Of a DNA stretch of 64,000 nt, positions 32,864 to 42,171 are shown in pieces. Numbering within the stretch: the first letter of the stretch is position 1; every line of letters begins with the position of its first letter. The notes under the pieces were generated by a model. The model made no database searches. It saw nothing but the letters and a program-made list of their open reading frames with translations, and had not been told where the DNA came from. The DNA is taken from positions 1,550,001 through 1,614,000 of the forward strand of contig NZ_REFU01000001.1 in NCBI RefSeq assembly GCF_003688915.1, read 5' to 3'. A program made the position numbers and the translations under genes. Source of the stretch: Rhodococcus sp. SBT000017 (GTDB taxonomy: Bacteria; Actinomycetota; Actinomycetes; Mycobacteriales; Mycobacteriaceae).

Positions 32864-33589
32864 GTGGCTTCGAATCTGACTCAGACCCTGCTCGACCCGA
32901 TTCTCGCCGCCGATCCGGCCGGTCCGCGCGTGACGTTCTACGACGATGCGACCGGTGAGCGGGTCGAGGTGTCGGCGGTGACCCTCGCGAACTGGGCGGC
33001 CAAGACCGCCAACCTGTTGCGCGACGAGTTCGGCTTCGAGGTGGGTGGCAGGGTGAGTGTGCTGTTACCCGCGCATTGGCAGACGGCTGCGGCGCTGCTG
33101 GGAATCTGGTGGGCAGGCGGCGAGGTGGTCGTCGGGGCCGACGACTCCGCGGACGTGGCGATGGTGTCGGGTGATCGGCTCGATGAGTCTCCCGACGCAG
33201 ACGAGGTGCTGGCGTTCTCGCTCGACGCATTCGGCAAGGCAGTCCCCGATCTGCCGATCGGTATGACCGATTACGCAACGTCGGTGCGGGTGCACGGCGA
33301 TCAGTTCAGGGTCGCGGGTTCCGGGAGCGGAGGCGCGGCGCTGGACGGGCGTTCGGTGGACGAGGTACTCGCTGCCGCTCGTGAGAGAGCCGACGCGCGG
33401 TCGTGGTCGGCCTCGGACCGAGTCATGTCCAGCGCGTCCTGGACGACGGCCGACGAGCTGGTCGACGGTCTGCTCTCGGTTCTCGTCGTGGGTGCGTCAC
33501 TGGTTCAGGTGGCCAATGCGGACGAGGCGAAGTCGCAGCGGCGCGCCGAGACCGAGAAGGTCACCGCTACTACTGCTCAGCCGGGCTGA
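32864..33589 (+). CDS. TIGR03089 family protein
   Basis: A 241-residue protein resembling the N-terminal part of AMP-binding (acyl-CoA synthetase) enzymes, with SVLLPAHWQTAAALLGIWWAGGEVVVG as the clearest match. It has no adenylate-forming catalytic motifs and ends before the ATP-binding loop would be complete. The family is confined to actinobacteria and its function is unknown; in M. tuberculosis Rv3268 it follows the LCP gene as here. The last 13 bp overlap the convergent HExxH gene. Confidence 0.8.
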   Translation: MASNLTQTLLDPILAADPAGPRVTFYDDATGERVEVSAVTLANWAAKTANLLRDEFGFEVGGRVSVLLPAHWQTAAALLGIWWAGGEVVVGADDSADVAMVSGDRLDESPDADEVLAFSLDAFGKAVPDLPIGMTDYATSVRVHGDQFRVAGSGSGGAALDGRSVDEVLAAARERADARSWSASDRVMSSASWTTADELVDGLLSVLVVGASLVQVANADEAKSQRRAETEKVTATTAQPG

Positions 33590-33966
33590 CGGTAGCCACC
33601 GTCGGCGAGTCCGGCCTCTATCTCGTACTTGTTCGCCGGGCCCCGATGTCGCGCTTCTTCGGCGAGGTAGCGGAACGGGAAGGTGAGCCCGAAGTTCGCC
33701 CATTGGTCCGCATGTACGGCCTCGTGCCGCAGTACCCGACGGGCGGTGTTGCCCTTCGTCAGATAGGCACCGCCGAATGTCGTTCCGCCGCGGCCGAACC
33801 CACCGCGCAGCCCGGTGCACACGAACAGGGAGAACTCGTCGTCGAAGCGCGCCGTGCCGCGCCAGAGCCGGGCATAGAGCAACGCCGACCGCGTCACGAA
33901 CATGGACTGCCGACTACCGCGACCCGCGCGTCTGATCTGCTCGCTCCGAGACACGGCTGCGTTCAC
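33577..33966 (-). CDS. Small HExxH-containing protein encoded with purE
   Basis: A 129-residue protein with a zincin-like motif HEAVHADQW near residue 80 and a following acidic helix ([14 protein letters not shown]) that could supply a third zinc ligand. I do not recognise a characterised family. The GTG start overlaps the purE stop as GTGA, so it is coupled to purK-purE; an internal ATG at residue 22 is possible. Its 3' end overlaps the convergent TIGR03089-type gene by 13 bp. It could be a metal-dependent peptidase or a metal-binding protein. Confidence 0.7.
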   Translation of the reverse strand: MNAAVSRSEQIRRAGRGSRQSMFVTRSALLYARLWRGTARFDDEFSLFVCTGLRGGFGRGGTTFGGAYLTKGNTARRVLRHEAVHADQWANFGLTFPFRYLAEEARHRGPANKYEIEAGLADGGYRQPG

Positions 33967-34685
33967 CCGAGCAGAGTGGTGCGCAGCGCTTTGTCCTTCT
34001 CCAGCACCATGGCCTCGAGAGAGGCCTGGAACGCAGACATCCGTTCTTGCAGAGCCGGATCGGACGCACCGAGAATCCGGACCGCGAGCAGCCCGGCGTT
34101 GCGTGCACCACCGATGGAGACCGTGGCCACGGGAACACCGGCAGGCATCTGGACGATCGAGAGCAGTGAGTCCATACCGTCGAGGTACTTCAGGGGCACC
34201 GGAACGCCGATGACCGGCAGCGGCGTCGCCGATGCGACCATGCCGGGCAGGTGGGCCGCTCCCCCGGCCCCGGCGATGATCACCCGAATCCCGCGGCCTG
34301 CGGCCTCGCGGGCGTAGTCGAGCATGCGCTGCGGGGTGCGGTGCGCCGACACCACGCCGACCTCGAACCGAATTCCGAACTCCGCGAGCGCTTCTGCCGC
34401 GGCTTCCATGGTCGGCCAGTCGGAGTCGCTGCCCATGATCAGGCCGACGGCAGGAGTGGAGCCTGCGGAACGACCATCGGGGGCAGGAGTGGAGCCTGCG
34501 GAACGACCATCGGGGGCAGGAGTGGAGCCTGCGGAACGACCATCGGGGGCAGGAGTGGAGCCTGCGGAACGACCATCGGGGGCAGGAGTGGAGCCTGCGG
34601 AACGACCATCGGGGGCAGGAGTGGAGCCTGCGGAACGACCCTCGGACGCAGGCCCGGCCGGAGCGATAGTGGAGTTGTCAGTCAT
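33963..34685 (-). CDS. purE: N5-carboxyaminoimidazole ribonucleotide mutase PurE with repeat-expanded N-terminus
   Basis: The catalytic core starts at [14 protein letters not shown] (about residue 80) and includes SAHRTP and [11 protein letters not shown], as expected for the class I enzyme that rearranges N5-CAIR to CAIR in purine synthesis. The core is the usual length (about 160 residues). It is preceded by an unusual tail of about 79 residues made largely of six copies of an 11-residue unit, (D/E)[10 protein letters not shown], encoded by a 33-bp minisatellite. The start overlaps the end of purK by 8 bp. A shorter start just before the core is not obvious, so the tail is probably translated. 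Confidence 0.92.
   Translation of the reverse strand: MTDNSTIAPAGPASEGRSAGSTPAPDGRSAGSTPAPDGRSAGSTPAPDGRSAGSTPAPDGRSAGSTPAPDGRSAGSTPAVGLIMGSDSDWPTMEAAAEALAEFGIRFEVGVVSAHRTPQRMLDYAREAAGRGIRVIIAGAGGAAHLPGMVASATPLPVIGVPVPLKYLDGMDSLLSIVQMPAGVPVATVSIGGARNAGLLAVRILGASDPALQERMSAFQASLEAMVLEKDKALRTTLLG
34451..34648. repeat. Six-copy 33-bp minisatellite inside purE
   Basis: Units begin at 34451, 34484, 34517, 34550, 34583 and 34616. Each starts CAGGAGTGGAGCCTGCGGAA. The first five are identical as far as I can read, and the last differs in its final third. The unit is a multiple of three, so copy changes keep the frame. Confidence 0.95.
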
Positions 34686-35931
34686 CGTGCGGGTCCCATC
34701 CGTCGGTCCATTCGGCGTGCGACATCCAGTGCGCCGCGCGTTCGGCTCGCTCGCGCACCGAGGCCACGTAGGCGGGGTCGGCGAGCGAACCCGACTGCGC
34801 GCCCAGGATGTTCACGTGGCCGATCTTGCGATCCTTGCGCTCGCTCTTGCCGTACAGATGCACTTTCGCATCGGGCATGCGGGCGAACAGGTGATGCAGC
34901 CGCTCGTCCATCGTCATCTCGGGGGCCTCGGGCGCGCCCAGAATGTTGGCCATCACCGTCAGCGGAGCGAGTGGATCGGTGTCACCGAGCGGGTAGTCGA
35001 GTACCGCGCGTAGGTGCTGCTCGAACTGCGAGGTGCGACACCCGTCCATGGTCCAGTGACCGGAGTTGTGGGGTCGCATGGCGAGTTCGTTCACCAGAAG
35101 CTTGCCCGAGGTGGTCTCGAACAGTTCGACCGCGAGGTCGCCGACCACACCGAGCGCACCTGCGATGTCGAGGGCCAGCCTGCCTGCGAACGTGGCCACG
35201 TCCTCGTCGAGGTCGGGGGCCGGTGCCAGCACGACGGCGCATTGGCCGTTGCGCTGCACCGTCTGCACGACGGGCCATGCAGCTCCCTGGCCGAACGGCG
35301 ACCGTGCAACCATGGCCGACAGCTCGCGGCGCATGGCGACCTTCTCCTCCACCATGAGCGGTACACCCAGGTCGAGTTGGGCCGTGACGATCGCCTCGGC
35401 TTCCTCGGCGTCGGCGGGCATCCACACTCCGCGCCCGTCGTAGCCGCCGCGAACGGCCTTGAGTACCACCGGCCACCCGTGCTCGTCTCCGAACGCGATC
35501 GCGTCCTGCGCCCACGAAACCTCGGCGTAGGCGGGGCCGGGCGCTCCGAGTTCGGCGAGCTTGCGACGCATCCGAAGTTTGTCCTGGGCAAAAATCAACG
35601 CGCTCGGCGGCGGTTGTACGTTGACGCCTTCTGCCACGAGAGTCTCGAGGTGCTCGGTGGGCACCTGCTCGTGATCGAAGGTGAGCGCATTGGAACCGGT
35701 CGCGGCCGTGCGCAGCGCATCGAGATCGTCGTGGTGCCCGAAGACGACGTCGGGGCTGACCTGAGCTGCCGGCTCGTCGGCCCCCGCGGCGAGGACGCGA
35801 AGAGTCTGTCCGAGCTCGATCGCGGACTGATGAGTCATTCGGGCGAGCTGACCGCCGCCGATCATCGTCACCACGGGCATTCCGGTCGACGACGGGCGCG
35901 CAGCAGTGGGGCGCGGTTCGGTACCTGTCAC
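34678..35931 (-). CDS. purK: 5-(carboxyamino)imidazole ribonucleotide synthase
   Basis: The 417-residue ATP-grasp enzyme carboxylates AIR to N5-CAIR, directly before PurE. The N-terminal loop is [15 protein letters not shown]. The ATP-grasp core holds [13 protein letters not shown] and [13 protein letters not shown]. It overlaps purE by 8 bp, giving a purK-purE-HExxH operon. The first 18 residues are Pro/Thr-rich and the true start may be a little downstream at Met18. Confidence 0.95.
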   Translation of the reverse strand: MTGTEPRPTAARPSSTGMPVVTMIGGGQLARMTHQSAIELGQTLRVLAAGADEPAAQVSPDVVFGHHDDLDALRTAATGSNALTFDHEQVPTEHLETLVAEGVNVQPPPSALIFAQDKLRMRRKLAELGAPGPAYAEVSWAQDAIAFGDEHGWPVVLKAVRGGYDGRGVWMPADAEEAEAIVTAQLDLGVPLMVEEKVAMRRELSAMVARSPFGQGAAWPVVQTVQRNGQCAVVLAPAPDLDEDVATFAGRLALDIAGALGVVGDLAVELFETTSGKLLVNELAMRPHNSGHWTMDGCRTSQFEQHLRAVLDYPLGDTDPLAPLTVMANILGAPEAPEMTMDERLHHLFARMPDAKVHLYGKSERKDRKIGHVNILGAQSGSLADPAYVASVRERAERAAHWMSHAEWTDGWDPHDD

Positions 35932-36064
35932 GGCTCACCATGGTGTCATGTCGCGCGCATTCGGTCCGACCCGGCGTCTGGCACGGAAGACGGCAAGCTG
36001 GGCGAGGACCTGTGGAAACCCTGATGATCGGAGCCTCGGTTCGGCGAAACCGGGGTGTGTTTCG

Positions 36065-36070
36065 TAGACT
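36065..36070 (+). promoter_or_regulatory. Putative -10 element (TAGACT) for the GtrA gene
   Basis: TAGACT lies eight bases before the GTG at 36079, which has no ribosome binding site, suggesting a leaderless or near-leaderless mRNA. The 147-bp gap between purK and gtrA is otherwise featureless. Confidence 0.4.
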
Positions 36071-36078
36071 TCACCGTT

Positions 36079-36639
36079 GTGCCGACGATCGCAAGCGTGC
36101 TCCAACGCCTACCCACGCCCATTCGGGATCTCGCGATTCGGCACAGTGAGCTGATCAAGTTCGCCATCGTGGGTGGCACGACGATGGTGTTCGACCTCGT
36201 CATCTTCTATTCACTGAGCCTGACGGTGCTCGAGCAGAAGCCCGTGATCGCCAAGATCATCTCGGGTGTTCTCGCCACCCTGCTCAGCTACTTCCTCAAC
36301 CGCGAGTGGGCCTTCAAGCATCGCGGCGGACGCGAGCGACACCACGAGGCACTGCTCTTCTTCGCGATCAGCGGCATCGGCGTGCTCATCGCAGCCGGTC
36401 CCCTGTGGATCGCGAACAACATCTTCGACATTCGCGACACCAGCGAATCCCTGACGACGGTGGTCATCATCGACTTCGTCCTCAACTACATCATCGGCAA
36501 CCTGCTGCAAATGGCATTCCGGTTCTGGGCACTGCGCCGCTTCGCTTTTCCCGAGGACAACGCGCGGACGATCCTGGAAGTGGACGCCGAACGCAACGAG
36601 GACCCGACCGACGCAGCGGACGCACTCGACCAACCCTGA
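36079..36639 (+). CDS. GtrA-like membrane protein
   Basis: A 186-residue protein with four hydrophobic helices and the family pattern FAIVGGTTMVFDLVIFY and FLNREWAFKH. GtrA proteins are thought to help move polyprenyl-linked sugars across the membrane or support membrane glycosyltransferases; Rv3277 is at the same place in M. tuberculosis. I used GTG at 36079; an upstream start at 36055 would add eight residues and overlap the likely promoter. The gene is convergent with the histidine kinase, only 5 bp apart. Confidence 0.85.
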   Translation: MPTIASVLQRLPTPIRDLAIRHSELIKFAIVGGTTMVFDLVIFYSLSLTVLEQKPVIAKIISGVLATLLSYFLNREWAFKHRGGRERHHEALLFFAISGIGVLIAAGPLWIANNIFDIRDTSESLTTVVIIDFVLNYIIGNLLQMAFRFWALRRFAFPEDNARTILEVDAERNEDPTDAADALDQP

Positions 36640-36644
36640 GACGC

Positions 36645-37964
36645 TCAGCGCGGCTCGCGTCGAGGCACGGCAGGCGACGGTTCACGCCACGCAGGCAGGA
36701 ACACCGAGAAGAGCGCGGGACGGCGTCGCTGCAATTCCAGCCTGCCTCCGTCCGCCTCGATCAGGGCCCGGGCCAGAGCGAGCCCGACACCGGTGGAACC
36801 GGCTCCGGAGAATCCACGGTCGAAGATGTGCGGAGCGAGTTCGTTGCTCACCCCTGGCCCCTCGTCCGAAACCTCGACACAGACCAGTCGTTCACGGCGT
36901 CTCTCGGTGCTCTCGACGGCCGAGACGGCCCGAACCGCCACCGTGCATGCCCCGTCTCCGTGCACCAGAGAATTGTCGATCAGCACCGAGACCGCTTCGC
37001 GCAACCGCGATCCGGTCACCGAGGCCTTCAGATCTACGTCACCCTTGATCACCAGGGTCCGCCCCGCGTCCTCGAAGTTTCGCTGCCATTCGACGATGGT
37101 GCCGAGCAGTTCCTCGACGACCGAGACCTCGTGCGCGTCGGCCGCGCCGTCACTACGAGAGGATCGAACGAGCTCGTCGATGGCAAGGGTCAGTCGGTCC
37201 ACCTGATCCATCGCCTCGTTGGCCTCGTCGACCACCGCCGGATCCGGGTGCGTGGAAATCTCGTCCAGGCGTAGGCGGACAGCGGTCAGGCGGCTGCGGA
37301 GCTGATGCGAGACATCGGCAACCAACGTGTGTTCACGCTGCAGCCGTCCGGCGATCTCGACAGTGGCCGAGTCGAGAACTTCCGAGACCCGATCGAGCTC
37401 GGCGATGCCGTGCCGTCGTGGGTCCGGCCGGAAGTCGCCCTCCGCCAGGCGAGCAGCTCGCCGCGCCACATCCTGCAGCGGATCGGCCAGCCGCTTGGCT
37501 GTCACGACGGCCACGACGGTGCCTGCCATTGCAGAGGCGAGAACGACGAGGGTCACCGCTCCGAGCGCCTGACGCTGAAGAGAACGCATGTCGTCGGACG
37601 GCACTTCGAGCCGAAGCGAACCCGAGGTACCCATCGACAGCGACTCCACCAGTGGTCGAGGCACGGAGGACTGTCCGATGTCCGCGCGCGATGCGGCATC
37701 CTCGGGGGTCGGGTAGATGACCACGAGCCGGCCACCCTGCGGGATCGCCAACCGAAGCGAGCCGATGTCGAGCTGGCCCTCGATCAGCCCGGTCGACCCT
37801 TCCTGCGAGATGATCTCCGCCGCCATTCGATCCAGGCGTGCCTGCAGGTCGTTGCGCGTGAAATCCTCCACCCACAACCAAGCGGTGTACATCAGCGGCA
37901 AACCGAGCAGCAACGCCGTCATGACGACGACAGCGAGAATCGAGACCAGAATTCGACGCCGCAT
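36645..37964 (-). CDS. Sensor histidine kinase of an unassigned two-component system
   Basis: The 439-residue kinase has an N-terminal membrane helix (about 5-30), a small extracytoplasmic domain, a second helix (about 133-155), a HAMP region, and an H-box VADVSHQLRSRLTAV with His220. The N-box IDNSLVHG and G-boxes DEGPGVS and GVGLALARALIEADGG follow. The extracytoplasmic part has no domain I recognise, so the signal is unknown. It starts 6 bp after its response regulator. The H-box ends SRLTAV where most kinases have TPLTAV, a change seen in several actinobacterial kinases. Confidence 0.9.
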   Translation of the reverse strand: MRRRILVSILAVVVMTALLLGLPLMYTAWLWVEDFTRNDLQARLDRMAAEIISQEGSTGLIEGQLDIGSLRLAIPQGGRLVVIYPTPEDAASRADIGQSSVPRPLVESLSMGTSGSLRLEVPSDDMRSLQRQALGAVTLVVLASAMAGTVVAVVTAKRLADPLQDVARRAARLAEGDFRPDPRRHGIAELDRVSEVLDSATVEIAGRLQREHTLVADVSHQLRSRLTAVRLRLDEISTHPDPAVVDEANEAMDQVDRLTLAIDELVRSSRSDGAADAHEVSVVEELLGTIVEWQRNFEDAGRTLVIKGDVDLKASVTGSRLREAVSVLIDNSLVHGDGACTVAVRAVSAVESTERRRERLVCVEVSDEGPGVSNELAPHIFDRGFSGAGSTGVGLALARALIEADGGRLELQRRRPALFSVFLPAWREPSPAVPRREPR

Positions 37965-37970
37965 CGACCG

Positions 37971-38663
37971 CTAGTCGCTGTTGATACGGAAGCCGACGCC
38001 GCGCACCGTCGCGATACGACGCTCGGCCACCGGTCCCTCGTCGCCGATCTTGCGACGCAGCCAGGACATGTGCATGTCGAGGGTCTTCGATCCACGCAGC
38101 TCCGCGTCGCCCCAGACCTCACGCAGGATCACTTCGCGAGAGACGACTTGGCCCGCATGGTCGAGCAGAACCTTGAGCAGCTCGTATTCCTTGTTGGCGA
38201 GAGATATCTCGCTGCCGCCGACCAGGACGCGTCGAGCAGCGGGTTCGAGGCGAATGGCACCGACCTCGATCGGGGAGTCCTCCCCGGCACCACGGCGACG
38301 AAGCAACGCACGTACGCGGGCCATGAGCTCGGCGAGCCGGAAGGGCTTGCCGACGTAGTCGTCGGCCCCGGCGTCGAGACCGACCACGAAGTCGACTTCG
38401 TCGGTTCGTGCGGTGAGCATGAGTACGGCAACCTCGGATCGGTTGGCACGCACCTGCCGACACACTTCGAGGCCGTCCATCCCCGGTAGGCCGAGGTCGA
38501 GTATCAGCAGATCGAATTTTCCGTCCAGCGCGCGCTGAAGGGTTGCGGGGCCGGTCTGTTCGACGGTCACCGTGTAGCCCTCACGCCCGAGAGCTCGGGA
38601 CAGGGGCGCAGCGATGGCTTCGTCGTCTTCGGCAAGCAGCACGTCGGTCACATCGGTCACCAT
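37971..38663 (-). CDS. OmpR-family response regulator
   Basis: The 230-residue regulator has a receiver domain (acidic pocket AEDDEA, phospho-acceptor Asp56 in LLILDLGLPGMDG, Lys in KPFRLAEL) and a winged-helix DNA-binding domain ending ATVRGVGFRINSD. It is the partner of the kinase that follows. Neighbours (PH-domain protein, GtrA) suggest an envelope role, but the target genes cannot be read here. Confidence 0.92.
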   Translation of the reverse strand: MVTDVTDVLLAEDDEAIAAPLSRALGREGYTVTVEQTGPATLQRALDGKFDLLILDLGLPGMDGLEVCRQVRANRSEVAVLMLTARTDEVDFVVGLDAGADDYVGKPFRLAELMARVRALLRRRGAGEDSPIEVGAIRLEPAARRVLVGGSEISLANKEYELLKVLLDHAGQVVSREVILREVWGDAELRGSKTLDMHMSWLRRKIGDEGPVAERRIATVRGVGFRINSD

Positions 38664-38690
38664 ACGGTTCGAAGGTGAGAACAGCCTGTG

Positions 38691-39290
38691 TTACCTGCGT
38701 TTCCCAGCTCGCCAACCGGGCTTGGACTCGGCAGCCGAATCCTCGGGCATCGGCTCGAACGCAGCCTCCCGGCCGTGCACGGATTCGCGGCGGTACTCCA
38801 TCGAATCGAATACCTGCTGGTAGAGCAGGGAATGCACTCGTTGCACGTGCGGAATGTCGTCGAACTCGAGTGGATCGTCCGATGCCGAGGCGATGATGAG
38901 CGTGCCGGTCCGCAACATCCGGTCGATCAGTCCGTGTCGAAACTGGACGTTGCTGATTCGGCTCATCGGAATGTCGATGCCGGAGTGGGTGAGCACGCCC
39001 TGCCTGATCAACACTCGTCGATCGGTGACGATGAAGTGCGTGCACTTCCAGCTGATCAGCGGCACCAGGCACCGCCACACGACGATCGCCGCCCACAGCA
39101 CAGCGGTGGCGATCATGGCGACGTTCGCAGCGGTCGATTCGAGCCGCGCACTCGCGACCCCGAGGCCGACGCCTGCCAGGCCCGTGACGAGCACGAAGGT
39201 CACCGACGGCAGGACGAGCATCTTCCAGTGGGGGTGATGATGAAGCAGGAGCTCTTCCTCGTCGGCCAACGCGTCCTGTGGATAAGCCAC
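38691..39290 (-). CDS. Membrane protein with bacterial PH (bPH2) domain
   Basis: A 199-residue protein with two adjacent hydrophobic helices near the N-terminus (after HPHWK) and a following PH-like domain (THFIVTDRRVLIRQGVLTH, then IPMSRISNVQF). Rv3278c is the counterpart. Its function is unknown. I prefer the GTG at 39290 because AGGAG lies 5 bases upstream; the first GTG, two codons earlier, has the same purines touching it. It precedes the two-component genes in the same direction. Confidence 0.82.
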   Translation of the reverse strand: MAYPQDALADEEELLLHHHPHWKMLVLPSVTFVLVTGLAGVGLGVASARLESTAANVAMIATAVLWAAIVVWRCLVPLISWKCTHFIVTDRRVLIRQGVLTHSGIDIPMSRISNVQFRHGLIDRMLRTGTLIIASASDDPLEFDDIPHVQRVHSLLYQQVFDSMEYRRESVHGREAAFEPMPEDSAAESKPGWRAGKRR

Positions 39291-39337
39291 GTGCACTCCT
39301 GACTACTCGCTACGACTTCCGTCGAGTCGATATGGTC

Positions 39338-40174
39338 TCACGAGAGAGGTCGGAGATGAGTGACATCACCGGCCGCTACGGCCAGCACCGACGGCCGGTC
39401 GGACCCGGGTTGCTCGACCTCGATCACGATCCGGCCGTGCTCGTCGACGTCGACCGCGGTTCCGACCTTCTCGTCGCCGCCGGGCAGATCGACTCGCACG
39501 CGCTGCCCGATGGTGCCGCACCTCTCCCGGTACCGGTGGACGAGGGCGTCGGTGTTCCAGTTCGAGTCCCGCCACGAGTCCACCTCGGCGGCCATTCCAC
39601 GCAGAATCGCCCGAACCAACGTGTCGCGGTCGAGAACCGCGGCCCCCTCCAGCGCCAGTGACGTCGCCGTGGGTACCGGCAGCTCGTCGACCGTCATCGA
39701 CACGTTCACTCCGAGACCGATGACGACAGTGGGCGACGGTCCGTGTGCGGCGACCTCGGCCAGGATGCCCGAGACCTTCTTGCCACCGATGAGGACGTCG
39801 TTGGGCCATTTCAGTCGAGCATCGACTTCACCGACGGTGCGCAACGCGTCGACCAGAGCGATTCCGGTCATGAGCGACACCCACCCGAGCACCGCAGGAT
39901 CGATTCCCGGGAACTTCAGCAGCATCGACACCAGAATCTGTGACCGCGGCGCGCCGGAGAACGGTCGCGCGTGCCTGCCGCGTCCGCTGTCCTGATGTTC
40001 GGCGATCAGTGCCGTGCGGTCGGCGTAGTTCGCTGCCCCCGCGATCAGGTCGGCATTGGTCGAACCGGTTTCCGCTACCACGTCCACCCGCGACCAGGAG
40101 GCCTGCGGGCCGTCCACCAGTGCCCGGCGAAGCGCGCGAACGTCCAGTGGTGGGCGGTCGAGGTTTGTCCACAT
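39338..40174 (-). CDS. birA: Biotin-[acetyl-CoA-carboxylase] ligase BirA (monofunctional)
   Basis: The 278-residue enzyme attaches biotin to the carrier lysine of AccA3. Hallmarks are ETGSTNADL, the biotinyl-AMP loop [12 protein letters not shown] (variant of GRGRxGR) and [17 protein letters not shown]. It has no N-terminal DNA-binding domain, so it is not a repressor. ATG at 40174 is favoured because TATGCT lies 7 bases upstream as a likely -10 of a leaderless mRNA. It is divergent from accD5; its substrate AccA3 is encoded 15 kb away. Confidence 0.95.
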   Translation of the reverse strand: MWTNLDRPPLDVRALRRALVDGPQASWSRVDVVAETGSTNADLIAGAANYADRTALIAEHQDSGRGRHARPFSGAPRSQILVSMLLKFPGIDPAVLGWVSLMTGIALVDALRTVGEVDARLKWPNDVLIGGKKVSGILAEVAAHGPSPTVVIGLGVNVSMTVDELPVPTATSLALEGAAVLDRDTLVRAILRGMAAEVDSWRDSNWNTDALVHRYRERCGTIGQRVRVDLPGGDEKVGTAVDVDEHGRIVIEVEQPGSDRPSVLAVAAGDVTHLRPLS

Positions 40175-40181
40175 GCGCACC

Positions 40182-40187
40182 AGCATA
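40182..40187 (-). promoter_or_regulatory. Putative -10 element (TATGCT) for leaderless birA
   Basis: TATGCT ends seven bases before the birA ATG; no ribosome binding site is seen. Confidence 0.45.
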
Positions 40188-40256
40188 TGGGCTCGTCCGA
40201 CAGGCCGACGACCTCGGCGAACCACCCTCGGTCGGGGCGCAGATCACACTCGCAGT

Positions 40257-40262
40257 TAAAGT
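40257..40262 (+). promoter_or_regulatory. Putative -10 element (TAAAGT) for accD5
   Basis: TAAAGT lies eight bases before the accD5 ATG in the 96-bp divergent gap shared with birA. This suggests a very short or absent leader. Confidence 0.4.
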
Positions 40263-40270
40263 GGTTCCCC

Positions 40271-41911
40271 ATGACCAGCGTCCAGGATTCCACTGCACAC
40301 GGGTCGGCCGAAGCCCCCGATATCCATACCACTGCGGGTAAATTGGCCGATCTTCGTAAACGTCTCGCGGTTGCGGAGATTCCGTCCGGTGAGGCGGCGG
40401 TGGACAAGGTCCACGCCAAAGGCAAGCTGACCGCCCGCGAGCGGATCACCGCCCTGCTCGACGAGGGCTCGTTCGTCGAACTCGACGCCCTGGCCCGGCA
40501 CCGCTCCCAGAATTTCGGGTTGGCCGACAACCGGCCGTTCGGTGACGGTGTCGTCACCGGCTACGGCACGGTCGATGGCCGCGATGTGTGCGTGTTCTCC
40601 CAGGACGCGACCGTCTTCGGCGGCTCGTTGGGGGAAATCTACGGCGAGAAGATCGTCAAGGTCATGGACCTGGCCGTCAAGACCGGCCGCCCTCTGGTCG
40701 GCATCAACGAAGGCGCCGGAGCCCGCATCCAGGAAGGGGTCGTCTCCCTCGGACTGTACGGGGAGATCTTCCACCGCAACGTCCGCGCGTCGGGAGTGAT
40801 CCCGCAGATCTCGGTGATCATGGGACCCGCCGCAGGCGGGCACGTCTACTCCCCGGCGTTGACCGACTTCGTGGTCATGGTCGACGGCACGAGCCAGATG
40901 TTCGTCACCGGACCCGACGTCATCAAAACCGTCACCGGTGAGAACGTCACGATGGAAGAACTCGGCGGCGCGAGAACCCACATGGAGAAATCCGGGGTCG
41001 CGCACTACGTCGCCTCCGGTGAACAGGACGCCCTCGACTACGTCCGCGACCTCCTGTCGTACCTGCCGTCGAACAATCGCGCCGACGCCCCCCGCACCGC
41101 ACCGTCGGACCCCGTTGTCGGGTCGATCGAGGACTCGCTCACTGCCGAGGATCTCGAACTCGACACCCTGATCCCCGATTCACCGAACACCCCCTACGAC
41201 ATGCACGAGGTCATCACCCGGATCCTCGACGACGACGAATTCCTCGAAGTCCAGGAAGGGCGGGCACGCAACATCATCGTCGGGTTCGGGCGCATCGACG
41301 GCCGATCGGTGGGGATCGTGGCCAACCAACCCACCCAGTTCGCGGGCACATTGGATATCGACGCCTCCGAGAAGGCTGCCCGGTTCGTGCGCACCTGCGA
41401 TTGTTTCAACGTCCCGATCATCACCCTGGTCGACGTACCGGGCTTTCTGCCCGGCACCGGCCAGGAATACAACGGCATCATCCGACGCGGCGCGAAACTG
41501 CTCTACGCCTACGGCGAAGCAACGGTCGGGAAGATCACCGTCATCACCCGCAAAGCGTACGGCGGGGCGTACGACGTGATGGGATCCAAGCACATGGGAG
41601 CCGACGTCAACCTCGCCTGGCCCACCGCACAGATCGCCGTCATGGGAGCCTCCGGAGCCGTCGGATTCGTCTACCGCAAACAACTGCTCGACGCCGCGAA
41701 GAACGGTGAAGACGTCGACGCCCTCCGCCTGACGTTGCAGCAGGAATACGAGGACACCCTCGTCAACCCCTACATCGCCGCCGAACGCGGCTACCTCGAC
41801 GCCGTCATCCCACCGAGCCACACCCGCGGCCAGATCGTCACCGCACTACGACTACTCGAACGCAAACAAGTCACCCTCCCACCCAAGAAACACGGAAACA
41901 TCCCACTATGA
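40271..41911 (+). CDS. accD5: Acyl-CoA (propionyl-CoA) carboxylase carboxyltransferase subunit AccD5
   Basis: The 546-residue beta subunit transfers CO2 from carboxybiotin to acyl-CoA. Both crotonase-like halves are present: the N-terminal part contains [19 protein letters not shown] and [11 protein letters not shown], and the C-terminal part contains [23 protein letters not shown] and [15 protein letters not shown]. With AccA3 and AccE5 the M. tuberculosis enzyme makes methylmalonyl-CoA and malonyl-CoA for lipid synthesis. The stop overlaps accE5 (ATGA). Confidence 0.96.
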   Translation: MTSVQDSTAHGSAEAPDIHTTAGKLADLRKRLAVAEIPSGEAAVDKVHAKGKLTARERITALLDEGSFVELDALARHRSQNFGLADNRPFGDGVVTGYGTVDGRDVCVFSQDATVFGGSLGEIYGEKIVKVMDLAVKTGRPLVGINEGAGARIQEGVVSLGLYGEIFHRNVRASGVIPQISVIMGPAAGGHVYSPALTDFVVMVDGTSQMFVTGPDVIKTVTGENVTMEELGGARTHMEKSGVAHYVASGEQDALDYVRDLLSYLPSNNRADAPRTAPSDPVVGSIEDSLTAEDLELDTLIPDSPNTPYDMHEVITRILDDDEFLEVQEGRARNIIVGFGRIDGRSVGIVANQPTQFAGTLDIDASEKAARFVRTCDCFNVPIITLVDVPGFLPGTGQEYNGIIRRGAKLLYAYGEATVGKITVITRKAYGGAYDVMGSKHMGADVNLAWPTAQIAVMGASGAVGFVYRKQLLDAAKNGEDVDALRLTLQQEYEDTLVNPYIAAERGYLDAVIPPSHTRGQIVTALRLLERKQVTLPPKKHGNIPL

Positions 41912-42171
41912 GCGGCGAAGCGAATCATGACGCAGAGACTCTCGACGAGGTGGTCTCTCCGACCCCCGCTGCCGTTCGAGTGGTGAAGGGCAATCCGAGC
42001 GACGAGGAACTCGCCGCGCTGGTGACGGTTCTGACGGCTGCGCAGAGCGGATCGGAGTCGACGGGCGATTCTCGTCCCCGTGAGCTGTGGGGTTCCCCGG
42101 AGTTGCTGCACCGCCGGTTCGCGGCTCAGTCGGCGTATTCGTACGCCGCGTCGGGCCGCCACACGCGGTGA
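41908..42171 (+). CDS. accE5: Acyl-CoA carboxylase epsilon subunit AccE5
   Basis: An 87-residue protein with the helical family core [20 protein letters not shown], which helps assemble the alpha and beta subunits. The tail ([13 protein letters not shown]) is as in other members. It overlaps accD5 and maf by 4 bp on each side, so the three are translationally coupled. Confidence 0.92.
   Translation: MSGEANHDAETLDEVVSPTPAAVRVVKGNPSDEELAALVTVLTAAQSGSESTGDSRPRELWGSPELLHRRFAAQSAYSYAASGRHTR

Noticed and set aside
34451..34648. Tandem 33-bp units considered as a CRISPR array
   Set aside because: There are no unique spacers; units abut directly and translate in frame as part of PurE.
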